Assembly (NCBI GenBank): GCA_963575745.1
Contig: CAUYUJ010020705.1
Span: 72,501-136,500, forward strand
Direction of reading: 5' to 3'
DNA length: 64,000 nucleotides
From: Prorocentrum cordatum
Taxonomy: Eukaryota > Sar > Dinophyceae > Prorocentrales > Prorocentraceae
Positions 33,545 to 45,439 of this stretch are shown here, piece by piece. Every line of letters begins with the position of its first letter. The stretch's first letter is position 1. Below the pieces are notes generated by a model, which had not been told where the DNA came from, did no database searches, and saw only the letters and a list, made by a program, of their open reading frames with translations. Position numbers and translations under genes: made by a program.

Positions 33545-34536
33545 GAGGAGGAGGAGGCCGACGACGAGGAGGAGGAGGAGGAGGAGGAGGAGGGAGGAGG
33601 GAGGAGGGAGGAGGGAGGAGGGAGGAGGGAGGAGCCTGTTGGAACCACGCAATGCACCAGTACCACCCAGGCAACGCTCGACCCACCGTCCAATCACCAG
33701 ACAAGGAACTTATAAAACGATAGCATCTATAACACAAGAAGCCAGCAGGCATGGGCTTCCAAACGCAAAAAAGGGGCTCGTGCCTAGAACTCGGGGAAGG
33801 TCTCCGATGATGCCTGAGAATCGTTCGGTCGCGATTCCTGGATGCACCCAATTCGTGCTGAGGAGGCGTAGGGGTCGAGGCAGGAGTTGCATCCATCCGC
33901 GGAAGGATCGAAAACACAAAGGGCAACCTTCATCCACTGAGCAACGAACTCTTGGATGTACTAAACGACGCACCCTGCACATCTGCATTACCCACGCATA
34001 TCCCATCATCAAGCCATTAACACCAATAAGTGAATTGTTTTAAGCAGATGCTGGCACAAGTCAGCAACGTTCAATCCGTCGACCCCGCTCTCCGAGGGTA
34101 GGTGTATGCGATGTTTGGGTGTCCCCCTCTCCCCGTTCTCGTAATTAGACGTCCAAGGCCGAACACCGACCGAGCCGACGGCAGTGACCTAGACCGACTG
34201 ACAGAGACAGCGAAAAAGCAAACCGAGAACAGCGCGACGGCGAACCAAGCGACCGAATCGAAGCTGGCGAATCCCACCAGCCCTTCAAGGTGCAGGTGGT
34301 CTAAGGCGGTTCCTCTTCCAACCCCCTTCTTCCGGGAAGTTATAATAGCGCTGCCTGTAGAAAAGGCAGAGAGAGAGAGAGAGCGCGAGAGACCTGCGCA
34401 CGCGTAAACAAACGATCCAGGCTGCAGGCAGTTACCGGGCACTTCACGCGAAATGCTCTTCCAGGGCGAGACGAGGGGGCCGATACAGCACAGGCCTCGA
34501 AGGAAACGGATGGATGAAAAAGAGCCGAGGACGCCC
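33263..34536. other. Complex sequence with a GGA array, no gene settled
   Basis: 33500-33635 is a purine-rich GGA/GACGAG array. The rest is unique, with protein-like minus-strand pieces (CLVSLCMFGGVAIVPPRVHE near 33400) that may be exon fragments but could not be delimited. 34370-34390 is a short GA run. Confidence 0.4.
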
Positions 34537-34611
34537 TTGCTTCGCAGCGTCCTCGCTCATTGAAGGCGGCTCCGTGTTAGAGTACTTCTCGGCAATGGCG
34601 TCCTTGGGCGC
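34537..34611 (-). CDS. APEDG-type exon-like block, copy at 34.6 kb
   Basis: 25 codons on the minus strand: APKDAIAEKYSN, then PPSMSEDAAKQ. It is preceded (minus sense) by AG and ten bases CGCGCAATCG, matching the 36.7-kb copy, so the exon would be 81 nt. It is followed by a 45-nt pyrimidine-rich GC-AG intron-like segment (34496-34540). The sequence after it (GPLVSPW, SREVPGNCLQP in one frame) matches the block behind the 45.8- and 36.7-kb copies. If spliced in phase 2 the frame instead gives a 17-residue tail and stops. Confidence 0.6.
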
Positions 34612-34789
34612 CGATTGCGCGCTCCCTCGGAGACGACCGCACCAAGCCCTGGGCACCATCCCTGGGCTCCCACCATCGGACCATATGTGCACATCTGCTG
34701 GCATGTGTTTGGCACGCCCGAAAGCACCGATTCACACAACATGGCGCGCACCGTGGGACAGTGAACAACTGGCATATCCCTGGGTCCAG

Positions 34790-34912
34790 GGTAAATGCCC
34801 TGCGTTCTGAGAAGCCCCCACCACTGCACCGAGCACGCCATGGGAGATCAAGGCCGCCAATGCCTCGGCGGCTGACTTCGAACCCTGAGCGAAACTCATG
34901 AAGAATGCGCCT
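34790..34912 (-). CDS. Candidate exon, unknown protein
   Basis: Minus-strand frame with an ordinary soluble-protein composition: MSFAQGSKSAAEALAALI, then SHGVLGAVVGASQNAGHL, then PWTQGYASCSLSHGAR. It lies upstream, in minus sense, of the 34.6-kb block and may be an earlier exon of the same gene. No family recognised; limits uncertain. Confidence 0.35.
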
Positions 34913-36620
34913 CGCTACGAACAGAGCTCTTCGGAAGCATATCGCGCACTCTCAGAATCTAATATCTGGGGCCTGGAAATTGGCACACACACACACACAC
35001 ACACACGCAAGTAGTTGCCTCCACCTGGGGAAGACGATCCCGGGTGTTGGTGCTGGACCTCCCGGCCACCTAGACGCCCGAACCTTCCCACCATCGCCGA
35101 GGTCAGGATCATCTTCCCCCGGCGGAGGCACCCGCCGGTACTGGTGTCGGGGCCGACCTCTCGGCCTCCGATGACGCCTTGGAGTCTGGCGCCGAGCGCG
35201 GAGGGGGGACCGCGCGCAGAGAAGCGGGCACCGTGGTAGGGGAAACCAAGAGATACCGATGCCGCTCCTCCGCGGACCTCTCCCGGGGTGCGTTCTGACC
35301 AGACGGTGGCGACAGGGGCCCCTCCCAGGAGGCCCAGAACGGTGAACACGAGGCCAGTGTGGCAGCACAGGTAGCTTTTCCTCCTCCTCCTCTAACGTGG
35401 GGGTCGAAGCCAACGCTCACGCCGCGAGTGCGCGCAAGATCAAGCCGGGTGTTCGGGCTCAGGGCACGAGGGGGGGGGGGGGGGCACGCCCGAGTACAGT
35501 TGAACACATGCAGCTGCCCCAGCTGCTGCTCCTCCCCGCCTCCGCCGCGCTGCCCCGCAGCTGCGAGGAGGGGTGGCAGGGTGGCGAGGGGGTGGGGGGA
35601 AGAAATAGAGCAGCGAAGGGGGACGGAGAAGGGGGAACGAACGAGGGAGGGAGAAAGAGGAGGAAGCAGGATGGCGAGGAGAAGGAAGAGGAAAAGAAGA
35701 TCGACAACGGAGGAGGGAGGCTGAGGATGAAGAGGAGGACGGTGAGAAAGCTGACGACGAGGAGAAGCAGGATAAGGATGAGGAAAGCGCAGGAAGTGGA
35801 GGAAGCATGAGCAGGGCGAGGAGGGTGAGGAAGATGGGAGAGGAAGGAATAATGGGGATCAACGGGTAGGGTCTTACTAATCCTCTTTCTGCTCCTCCTC
35901 CACTGCTCCATCACCACATCCTCGTCATAATTGATGGTGGGGCGCCCGCGCGGTCATCTCTAGGCTGTCTTGAGGGATTGTGGGCCCGCGTTGGAGTACT
36001 CTTGGGGCCAGCTTGTGGCCTCTCAGGGACATGTAGGCCTCCTGGGCTCTCATCGTGGGAACACCTGGCCGCGCCGGCGGACCCGCACTCACTGCAAGCC
36101 CAGGCTGTCTGTCCAGCTGCCGCGCCCTGCTCGGGCGAGAGGTGCAGGGGCCGGAAGCAGGCAGCAGGTCGGCCAGCACAGCCGCCCAGGAGCCCTGGGA
36201 CAGGGGAGGCAGGGGGGGCCGAGGCACGGGAGCCGGGTTCCCAACCCATGTCGTCGGCACTCCGTTACTCGCAGAAGAACTGCAAGCGTACTCCTGGCTG
36301 TTTTCGCTCAAGCAATCCTCGCGGCCATGCTTGGTCAATAAATCCTCTGGTGGCCTTTGTCCGGATCCCAACGAAACCAGCTGAGCAAGGTTAACAAATC
36401 CTTTGGTCCGTGCCCGAATACCAGATCTGTCACGGAGTGTCTCTTGGAGGCGGAGCCCGTGTCCAGCGTGAACGATCGGAAACTCCCCTCAAGGTCATGC
36501 CGACAGCGTTAAGGTCAAGGTCGAGCGTACTCCTGGAGCCTGCAGGCAGCCACGAGGGACTTGGTTCGAAACGCCATCGATGCCCAAATAGGACGTGGGC
36601 CGACAAAGCCGACCACCAAT
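34913..36620. other. Unique sequence, purine-rich in part
   Basis: Contains an AC dinucleotide run (34986-35008), a G run near 35470, a purine-rich GGA-type stretch (35580-35830), and minus-strand frames near 35925-36371 with some protein-like segments (PPEDLLTKHGREDCLSENSQ). None could be assigned. Confidence 0.4.
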
Positions 36621-36661
36621 CTGCAAAAAAAACAATGGACGAATAAGAATAGAAGAAAACC

Positions 36662-36736
36662 TTGCTTCGCCGCGTCCTCGATCATTTCCGGCAGCTCCTC
36701 GCTGGAATCCTTCTCGACTACACCATCCTTGGGCGC
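36662..36736 (-). CDS. APEDG-type exon-like block, copy at 36.7 kb
   Basis: 25 codons on the minus strand: APKDGVVEKDSS, then ELPEMIEDAAKQ. It is preceded by CAG and ACGACAATCG, giving an 81-nt exon in phase 2-2. It is followed by the best intron-like segment of the set (36621-36665, 45 nt, GC start or GTTTTC four bases later, then a run of eight T and GCAG). The downstream block contains VSNQVPRGCLQ in one frame, similar to SREVPGNCLQ behind the 34.6-kb copy. Confidence 0.62.
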
Positions 36737-36951
36737 CGATTGTCGTCTGCCCCCCTAACTCCCACCCAGCAACCCCGCATGCACCGCATTCAGTGAGCGC
36801 TTTGCATGCCCGAGGCCACTGGCCATCACAGCAGCACAGACAATGGTGACGCGTCGTCGGCCCAGTGAGCACCCATCTAAGCGGTCAGTTTGCACTGGCC
36901 GCTGCAAGCCGGATTCGAGAGTGGCACGCGAGCAACACACACACACATGTG

Positions 36952-36954
<3 letters not shown>

Positions 36955-37025
<71 letters not shown>

Positions 37026-37026
37026 G
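36955..37026. repeat. (TA)n microsatellite
   Basis: AT dinucleotide array of about 70 bases with one AATA interruption. Confidence 0.95.
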
Positions 37027-37194
37027 GTAGCCCCCCCCACATGATCATACATATATTTATTTTTGCTACTCCTCTTCCTCGCGCGCCCTGGGGGGGGGAG
37101 GGCCTGGGGCTTCCTGGGGCTTCCTGAGGCCTCCTGGGCTTCCCGAGTCTTCCGAAACGCTTCCTGGGGCTTCCCGAAGCCTCCTGGGCCTGCC

Positions 37195-37757
37195 GAAACA
37201 CTGCCCTGGTGAAAAACGTTGTGTTTTCCTGATATTCCTGACCTTCCCAGGGATTACCCCTGAGAAAACGCTGCGTTTTCCTGATATTCCTGACATTCCT
37301 GACACTTCCAGAAACTACCCAGGCGCCGAGGCCTCCTCGGGCTGCCGAAACATTGCCCTGGTGGAAAACGCTGCGTTTTCCTGCTAATCCTGACCTTCCC
37401 AAGGATTACCCCTGAGAAAACGCTGCGTTTTCCTGCTATTCCTGATATTCCTGACATTTCCAGAGACTACCGTGAGCCTGCAGGGTAGTCTCTAGAAATG
37501 TCAGGAATATCAGGAACATCAGGAAAACACAGCGTTTTCTCAGGGGTAATCCCTGGGAAGGTCAGGAATATCAGAAAAACACACCGCTTTCCACCAGGGC
37601 AATGTTTCGGCAGCCCCACGAGGCCTCGGCGCCTGGGTAGTCTCTGGAAATGTCAGGAATATCAGGAATATCAGGAAAACGCAACGTTTTCTCAGTGGTA
37701 ATCCCTGGGAAGGTCAGGAATATCAGGGAAACACAGCGTTTTTCACCAGGGCCATCT
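37195..37757. repeat. ~560-bp imperfect palindrome
   Basis: Two ~275-bp arms (37195-37470 and 37485-37757) are inverted copies of each other around a ~14-bp spacer at 37471-37484. Each arm holds tandem ~160-bp sub-units with GTCAGGAATATCAGGAAAAC, GTTTTCTCAGGGGTAATCCC and AAAACGCTGCGTTTTC, the last itself palindromic. Matching open frames on opposite strands (SGKRSVFSG-like) are mirror images of the arms, not genes. Confidence 0.85.
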
Positions 37758-37869
37758 CTGGGAAGATCTTGGAAATCTGGAAAATCTGGTAAACGGTATT
37801 TGTTCAAGAGCAGGAGGATGATAATCAAATCGTGTAGCTTCAACAGGGCAGCGTTGGCCGTCGGCTGCT
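37758..37869. other. Spacer between palindrome and satellite
   Basis: Short unique sequence; nothing recognised. Confidence 0.5.
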
Positions 37870-39545
37870 CCTCACCCTCCTCTTCTTCCTCCTCCTACTC
37901 CTCCTGCTCCTCCCCATCCTTCCTCCTCCTTCATTCCTTCACTCAACCCCACCTCTCCGCTTCATGGCGTCACTCACAAATCTAGTTGCGAACGCAGCTC
38001 CGCAACCAATTTTGCGAGCAGCCTCCTGATAAGACACATTACTCGCAAATCTAAATGTGAACGCCGCTCCACACCTAGTTTTGTGAGTAAGGTGTTGCTC
38101 CTCACCTTCGTCATGCTCCTCACCCTCCTCTTCTTCCTCCTCCTACTCCCCCTGCTCCTCCCCCCTTCCTCTTCCTTCGTTTCTTCACTCTACCCCCACC
38201 TCTCCGCTTCGTGGCGTCACTCGGAAAATTAGTTATGAACGCAGCTCCACAACCAGTTTTGTGAGCAGCCTCCTGATACGAAACATTGCTCGCAAAACTA
38301 GCTGTGAACGCCGCTCCACACCTAGTTTTGTGAGTAAAGTGTTGCTCCTCACCTTCGTCATGCTCCTCACCCTCCTCTTCTTCCTCCTCCTACTCCTCCT
38401 GTTCCTCCCCCCTCCTCCTTCTTTTCTTCACTTTACCCCCACCTCCCCGCTTCGTGGCGTCACTCGCAAATCTAGTTGTGAACGCAGCTCCCCAATCAGT
38501 TCTGCGAGCAGCCTCCTGCTACGAAACATTACTCGCAAAACTAGCTGTGAACGCCGCTCCACACCTAGTTTTGTGAGTAAGGTGTTGCTCCTCACCTTCG
38601 TCATGCTCTTCACCCTCCTCTTCTTCCTCCTCCTACTCCTGCTGCTCCTCCCCCCTCCTCCTTCTTTTCTTCACTTTACCCCCACCTCTCCGCTTCGTGG
38701 CGTCACTCACAAATCTAGTTGTGAACGCAGCTCCCCAATCAGTTCTGCGAGCAGCCTCCTGCTACGAAACATTACTCGCAAAACTAGCTGCGAACGCCGC
38801 TCCACACCTAGTTTTGTGAGTGATGTCTTCCTCCTCACCCTCGTCATGCTCCTCACCCTCCTCTTCTTCCTCCTCCTACTCCTCCTGCTCCTCCCCATCC
38901 TTCCTCCTCCTTCTTTTCTTCACTCAACCCCACCTCTCCGCTTCATGGCGTCACTCACAAATCTAGTTGCGAACGCAGCTCCGCAACCAGTTTTGCGAGC
39001 AGCCTCTTGATAAGAGACATTACTCGCAAAACTAAATGTGAACGCCGCTCCACACCTAGTTTTGTGAGTAAGGTGTTGCTCCTCACCTTCGTCATGCTCC
39101 TCACCCTCCTCTTCTTCCTCCTCATACTCCTCCTGCTCCTCCCCCCTTCCTCCTCCTTCGTTTCTTCACTCTACCCCCACCTCTCCGCTTCGTGGCGTCA
39201 CTCGCAAATCTAGTTGCGAACGCAGCTCCACAACCAGTTTTGCGAGCAGCCTCCTGCTACGAAACATTACTCGCAAAACTAGCTGTGAACGCCGCTCCAC
39301 ACCTAGTTTTGTGAGTAAGGTGTTGCTCCTCACCTTCGTCATGCTCCTCACCCTCCTCTTCTTCCTCCTCATACTCATCCTGCTGCTACGGCTCCTGGTC
39401 ACTCAGCCCCCTCCTCTCCACTTCGAGGCGTTACCCTCCAATCTAATTGCGAATGCAGCTCCACAACAAACCTTGCGAACAACCTTCCGCTACGAATCAT
39501 TATTCACAAAACTTGTCGTGAACGCCGCTCCACAGCTAGGAAGAG
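37870..39545. repeat. ~245-bp satellite, about 6.5 units, with paired hairpins
   Basis: TGGCGTCACTC-type markers lie at 37965, 38212, 38455, 38698, 38945 and 39193 (periods 247, 243, 243, 247, 248), then one diverged unit. Each unit has a CTC-rich half and two ~55-bp sub-repeats. In each sub-repeat CTCGCAAAACTAG and CTAGTTTTGTGAG are inverted around ~20 nt, i.e. a 13-bp stem. The 250-codon frame at 38261-39010 follows the repeats and is not treated as a gene. Confidence 0.88.
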
Positions 39546-39599
39546 GCGGTGGAAAATGGGGGAGGATGTTGCTCAACTATGGCTGGTGCCACTGGAGCT

Positions 39600-40450
39600 C
39601 GGCATTCACCAGATGACGCGGAGGAGGAGGAGAACAAGGGGCTCAATTTTGAGGAGTAGGGCAAATATGGTTTGGAGGAGAAGGTGGAGGAGGAGGTGGT
39701 GGAGGGGGAGGAGGAGGAGACGATGAGCAGGAGGACAAACATTGGGAGGAGGAGGAGAAGGAGGAGGAGGAAGAGGTGAATGAGGATTCAGAGAAGGAGG
39801 AGAAGGAAGAATAGTAGGAGGATTCTGATGAGGAGGACAAACATGAGGGAGAGCTTGAGGAGAATTTAAAGAAGGAGGAGGGGAAGAGAAGCAGGAGGAG
39901 GACAATGAGTTTAAATTTGCGGAATCGGAATAGGAGGAGGACAACATGCCGAAGAGGAGATGGAGGAGGATTCAGAGAAGGAAGATGAAGAGGACAAGGA
40001 GGAGGAGGAGGAGGAGGAAGAGGAGGACAAGGAGTTTGAAAGTGAGAGGGGGTAGGAGGAGGAGAATGATGAGGACAAACATGAGGAAGAAGTGGATGAG
40101 GATTCATAGAATGAGGAGGACGAGGGGAAGGAGAAGGAAGAGGAGGAGGAAGAGAAGAGTTGAGGCCAATGCATTTGATTTTGAAGCGGAGGGGGAAGAA
40201 GACAAACATAAGGAGGAAGAGGATGTGGAGGAGGATTGGGAGACGGTAGAGGAGGAAAATGAGGAGGAGGACGAGGAGGACAAGGCGTTTGGTATCGAGG
40301 AGGAGGAGGAAGAGGAGGACGAGGAGGAGAGGACAATTATGAGGAGAAGGTGGAGAAAGCTTCAAAGAAGAAAGATGAGAAAGAGAAAGAGAGGGAGGGG
40401 GAGCTTGAGGTTGAGAAGGAGTAGGATGCTGAGGAGGAGGAGGAGGGGCA
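39600..40450. repeat. Purine-rich GGA/GAA array
   Basis: Long degenerate AGG/GAG/GAA tract with TTTGA islands. Frames are Glu/Arg-rich (plus) or Pro/Ser/Leu-rich (minus). One of the few places with purines on the plus strand. Confidence 0.8.
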
Positions 40451-40797
40451 TCATAAACATGAGATGGCGAGATTGGATTGCAATGCGCCGCGAAAGACTG
40501 AAGTCGCTTCGCGCTGAAGTGTTTGGATTGCAATCGACGGAATTGCGGTTTGCAACGTAGCAAACCATCATGAAGAAAAACAGGAGGAAGGAACGGGTTA
40601 TGATGACTGGAGGGATGATGGGAGAATGTGTATGATCATGTGGGGGGGGCGAGATATATATGTACACACATATAGATACATATGTTGTACATGTGTGCTT
40701 AACCTATGTGTATATATACACACATATGAATTGTGGCCCCAACGCCCAGCACCCCCCCGAACCACCAAAACAACAAAGCACTCACTAAGCGTGTTCT
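40451..40797. other. Unique spacer with TATACACACATA tract
   Basis: Contains a near-inverted CACACATATAGATACATATG segment around 40665-40730. No gene. Confidence 0.4.
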
Positions 40798-41040
40798 CCT
40801 CCTCCTCCTCCTTTTCCTCCTCCTGCTCCCCCTCCTCCTCCCCCTCCTCCTCCACCTCCTCTTCCTCCTCCTCCTCCCCCTCGTCCGCCTCCACCTCCTC
40901 CTCCTCCTCCTCCTCCGCCTCCACCTCGTCCTCCTCCTCCTTCTCCCCTGCTCCTCCTCCCCCTTCCTTCTCCTCCTCCTCCTCCTCCTCCTCCTCCTCT
41001 TCCTCCTCCTCCTCCTGTTCCGCCTCCTCCTTCTACATCC
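40798..41040. repeat. (CTC)n microsatellite
   Basis: Interrupted CTC array, pyrimidines on the plus strand. Confidence 0.93.
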
Positions 41041-41262
41041 TCCTCCTCTCCTTATTATGTGTTGTTTCTTCTTATGATTTCTTTTCGTATTATGACTCGT
41101 TGTCTATTCATTCGTATTGTTGTGATTATTAGTCGAAATCATGTTAATAATAGTACTTGCATCGGTACTATGATTATTAGCAGAATTCGTATTACCAGCA
41201 TTCGTATTGTTATGATACTAATTCAGATTAAGAATAATATTGGAATGATTTTACTAATATGA
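41041..41262. repeat. Degenerate ATT/AGT repeat
   Basis: AT-rich TTATTAGTC/ATTCGTATT texture as at 1001-1300. Confidence 0.7.
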
Positions 41263-41409
41263 GGTTGAGGGGTTGGAACGGAAGTGACCACAACAGGGAA
41301 ATCGGGTACGGTTTCGGTTCGTGTCGTGCGTGCGGGCGAGGCGGAGCTGCGCGAGTTCCATCCATAGTAGAGGCCATCTACCGCCAAAAAAGCTGCACCA
41401 CGAACGCCG

Positions 41410-42831
41410 GGCGTGGCCTCCGGTTGTCCCGGCAATTGTCCCGGCGGTTGTCCCGACGACTGAACCGATGGCTGTCCCGATGGTTGTCCCGATGGTTGCG
41501 CAGACGGTTGTCCCGGCGGTTGTCCTGGCGGTTGTCCCGATGGTTGACCCGATGGTTGTCCCGATGGTCGTCCCGATGGTTGTCCCGATGGTTGTCCCGA
41601 TGGTTGTCCCGATGGTTGTCCCGATGGTTGTCCCGATGGTTGTCCCGATGGTTGATAGATTGATAGAAAAAAAGATGGATATATGTTGTCAGATGTTGTC
41701 CCGATGGATGTCCCGATTGTTGACCCGATGATTATCCCGATGGTTGCCCCGATGGTTGACCCGATGGTTGCCCCGATGGTTGTCCCGATGATTATCACGA
41801 TGGTTGTCCCGATGGTTGACCCGATGGATGAAAGATAGATGTTGTCCCGATGGTTGTCCCGATGATTTTCCCGATGGTTGTCCCGATGGTTGTCCCGATG
41901 GTTGTCCCGATGGTTGTCTTGATGGCTGCCCCGATGGTTGTCCAAATGGTTGTCCCGATGGTTGTCCCGATGGTTGTCCCGATAATTGTCCCGATGGATA
42001 GATCGATAGTTGTTGTTAGATGTTGTCCCGATGGCTGTCCCGATGGTTGTCCCGATGGTTGTCCCGATGGTTGTCCCGATGGTTGTCCCGATGGTTGGCC
42101 CGATGGTTGTCCCGATGGTTATCCCGATGGTTGGTAGATAAAAAGATAGATGTTGTTAGATGTTGTCCCGATAATTGTCTCGATGGTTGTCACGATGGTT
42201 GTCCCGATGGTTGTCCCGATGGTTGTCCCGATGGTTGATAGATAGAAAGATACTTGTTGTTAGATATTGTCCCGATGGTTGTCCCGATGGTTGTCCAAAT
42301 GGTTGTCCTGATGGTTGTCCCGATGGTTGTCCCGGCGGTTGTCCCGAAGGTTGATAGATAGATAGGTGGATAGAAGTTGTCCCGATGGTTGTCCCGATGG
42401 TTGTCCCGATGGTTGTCCCGATGGTTGTCCCGATAATTGTCCCGATGGCTGTCCCGATGGTTGTCCCGATGGTCGTCCCGATGGTTGTCCCGATGGTTGA
42501 TAGATAGATAATTAGGTAGATGGTGTTAGATGTTGTCCCGATGGAAGACCCGATGGTTTCCCGATGGTTGTCCCGATGGTCGTCCCGATGGACGTCCCGA
42601 TGATTGTCCCGATGGTTGTCCCGATGGTTGATAGATAGATAGATGGATAGATGCTGTTAGATGGTAGTACCGGTGGTTGTCCCGATGGTTGTCCTGATGG
42701 TTGACCCGATGGTTGTCAAAATGATTGTCCCGATGGTTCCCCCGATGGTTAACCCGATGGCTATCCCGATGGTCGACAGAGAGATAGATAGATGGTGTCC
42801 CGATGGATGTCCCGATGGTTGTCCGATGGTT

Positions 42832-42863
<32 letters not shown>

Positions 42864-43520
42864 TACAGATAGATAGATAGATGTTGTTAGATAGTGTCCC
42901 GATGGTTGCCCCGATGGTTGTCCCGATGGTTGTCCCGATGGTTGTCCCGATGGCTGGTAGATAGATAGATGGATAAATAGATAGATAGATGCTGTTAGAT
43001 GTTGTCCCGATGGATGTCCCGATGGTTGTCCCGATGATTTTCCCGATGGTTGTCCAGATGGTTGTCCCGATGGTTGTCCCGATGGTTGTCCCGATGGTTG
43101 CCCCGATGGTTTTCCCGATTGCTGATAGATAGATAGGTGGATAGATGTTGTCCCAATGGCTGTCCCGATGGTTGTCCCGATGGTTGTCCCGATGGTTGTC
43201 CCGATGATTGGTAGATAGATAGATAGATGTTGTCCCGATGGTTGTCCCGATGGTTGTCCCGATGGTTGTCCCGATGGTTGTCCCGATAGTTTTTGTCCCG
43301 ATGGTTGTCCCGATGGCTGTCCCGATGGTTGTCCCGATGGCTGGTAGATAGATAGATAGATAGATAGATAGATGTTGTTAGATGTTGTCCCGATGACTGT
43401 CCCGATGGTTGCCCTTTGGTTGTCCCGATGGTTGTCCTGATGAGTGTCCCAATGGTTGTCCCGATGGTTGTCCCGATGATTGTCCCGATAATTGTCCTGA
43501 TGGTTGATAGATAGATAGAT
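41410..43520. repeat. 12-bp TTGTCCCGATGG minisatellite with GATA spacers
   Basis: Over 2 kb of the 12-mer TTGTCCCGATGG, broken about every 100-170 bp by GATAGATAGATAGATG-TTGTTAGATG spacers (about 15 of them). Because the unit is a multiple of three and contains no stop in any frame, minus-strand readings such as [12 protein letters not shown] are inevitable and do not show a gene. Confidence 0.95.
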
Positions 43521-43765
43521 AGATAGATAGGTAGATAGATTGAGAGATAGAGAGCCAAATAGATATCTATAGAGAGAGACATAGACAGAGAGATATATAG
43601 AGAGAGATATTTAAATAGAGGAATAGAGAGAGATATCTATACATATAGATATATATTATATATGGATACATATGTATATAAGGTAGACATGTAGGGAGAT
43701 TGATTGATTGGTAAACTGATAGACTGCTATGTTGTTAGATAGATAGATAGATAGAGATAGATGGT
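43521..43765. repeat. GATA/GAGA/TATA simple repeats
   Basis: GATA array grading into AGAGAGATAT and TATATA tracts, with a final short GATA block at 43735. Confidence 0.88.
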
Positions 43766-44049
43766 TGTCCTGAATAGGTAACTAGATGTATAGGTCGATA
43801 GATAGATGGGCAGGTGTGCGCGACAAGCAAAAATACCAGAAACCACCAAAGATCCTGGACCCACCGCAAATCGACCGTCTCCCCCTTCCCAACCAAACTC
43901 CTAATCACCCGCAGGGTGGCCCTATCGGAAAAATGATTCGTATTAGGCTGCTTCTGCTTCGCATTATTAGTTTTTGCTTCTTGTAATTAGTATGAGGGTT
44001 CTTAGTGTTCTCCTTCGTGTTCGTGTTAGTGTAACTGTTCACCATTCCT

Positions 44050-44276
44050 CCGCCTCCTCCGCCTCCTCCACCATCTCCTCCTCCTTATCCTCCTATTCCT
44101 CATCCTACTCGGTCATCGGCATCATCATCATCACCATCATCATCAGCATCATCATCAACATCAGCATCATCAGCATCATCATCAGCATCATCATCATATC
44201 AATCAGCACCACCATCATCATCATCAGCATCATCATCGAGATCAGCATCATCAGCATCATCATCATGATCAGCATC

Positions 44277-44308
<32 letters not shown>

Positions 44309-44600
44309 CATCATCAGAATCAGCATCATCATCGTCAGCAGCAGCAGCAGCACCATCATCATCATCCTGCTCCTCCTCCTCCTCCTCTTCTCCTTCTCCT
44401 CTTTCTCCTCCTCCTCCTCCTCCTCCAGCTCCTGCTCCTGCTCATGCTCCTGGTCCTCCTCCTCCGCCTCCGCCTCCTCATCCTCCTTCTCATCATCAGC
44501 AGCATCAGCATCAGCATCAGCATCATCCTCCTTCTCATCAGCATCATCATCAGAAGCATCATCATTATCAGCATTATGACCCTCATCATCCTGCTCCTGC
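44050..44600. repeat. (CTC)n and (ATC)n/(AGC)n arrays
   Basis: CTC block, long CATCATCAGCATC array, a second CTC block (44365-44480) and more ATC/AGC. Confidence 0.93.
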
Positions 44601-45108
44601 TTCATCAACGATGGAAACAAGATCGACCCCACCACAGTCGGCGCGACATTCCCAACGCGACACTTTGAACAATGCAATATAAGTTAGAGTGCACATCGGC
44701 AGGCATAGCATGCTTGTGGCATTCACTCTGACTGAACATAGCTTGATTTCAGAAAGCGCGCTTGAATCTTGCAATTCAACGGTGTGCTTCCCAGTTTCAC
44801 CAAATCCGGCGGCCCCCTAGGGGGCGCAAGGCTGTGAAGGTTGTTTGGTGTGCACTTGGTGTGTGTGTGTCTCTTGTTTCTCCGATCCTATTGACATGCT
44901 ACGCTCTACACTGCCGTGACAAAAGTTCGAAGGGTTTTCGATGATCGGTGGAACTCCTGCCCCTCTCAAGAGTCCCAAAATGACTTTCGGATGGCGGTGT
45001 TCTGCAAAGTAGTTTCGGCCCCTACATGGCATGTAGAATTGTTAGTTCCCGCGCCCAAGCATACGATTCTTCGCACGGGATGCGACTTCACGCGGCGTAG
45101 ATACAAAT
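44601..45108. other. Unique sequence, no gene recognised
   Basis: Moderate-complexity sequence with short frames only. ATG-starting frames of 60-74 codons exist on both strands but show no motif. Confidence 0.4.
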
Positions 45109-45312
<204 letters not shown>

Positions 45313-45439
45313 CGGAACCGCGGTAATTGCGAACGAACTCGGCTTGATGAAACTTTCGCCAAGGTTATGTACAAGGGGGCCGCGGTGCCCCCAAAGAACG
45401 GTGGAGGCTCACACTCTTGGCCGCCACCGCACGGCCAGT

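Noticed and set aside
34860-34890. GGGTTCGAAGTC on the minus strand, tRNA T-loop-like
   Set aside because: Part of the protein-like frame MSFAQGSKSAAE; no acceptor or anticodon stem around it.
37066-37701. SGISGKRSVFSG-type small proteins on both strands
   Set aside because: They are mirror images produced by the palindrome arms.
38261-39010. 250-codon plus-strand frame with repeated RNITRKTSCERRSTPS
   Set aside because: Runs along the 245-bp satellite; unit lengths of 243, 247 and 248 do not preserve the frame, so it is not maintained as coding.
37870-39545. Integron attC-like array
   Set aside because: Hairpins are regular but the sequence lacks R-box style ends and this is eukaryotic DNA; described as a satellite.
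41223-41945. GQPSGQPS repeat protein on the minus strand
   Set aside because: The 12-bp unit is open in all frames. The non-repeat tail (AAFLAVDGLYYGWNS) is short and unsupported.
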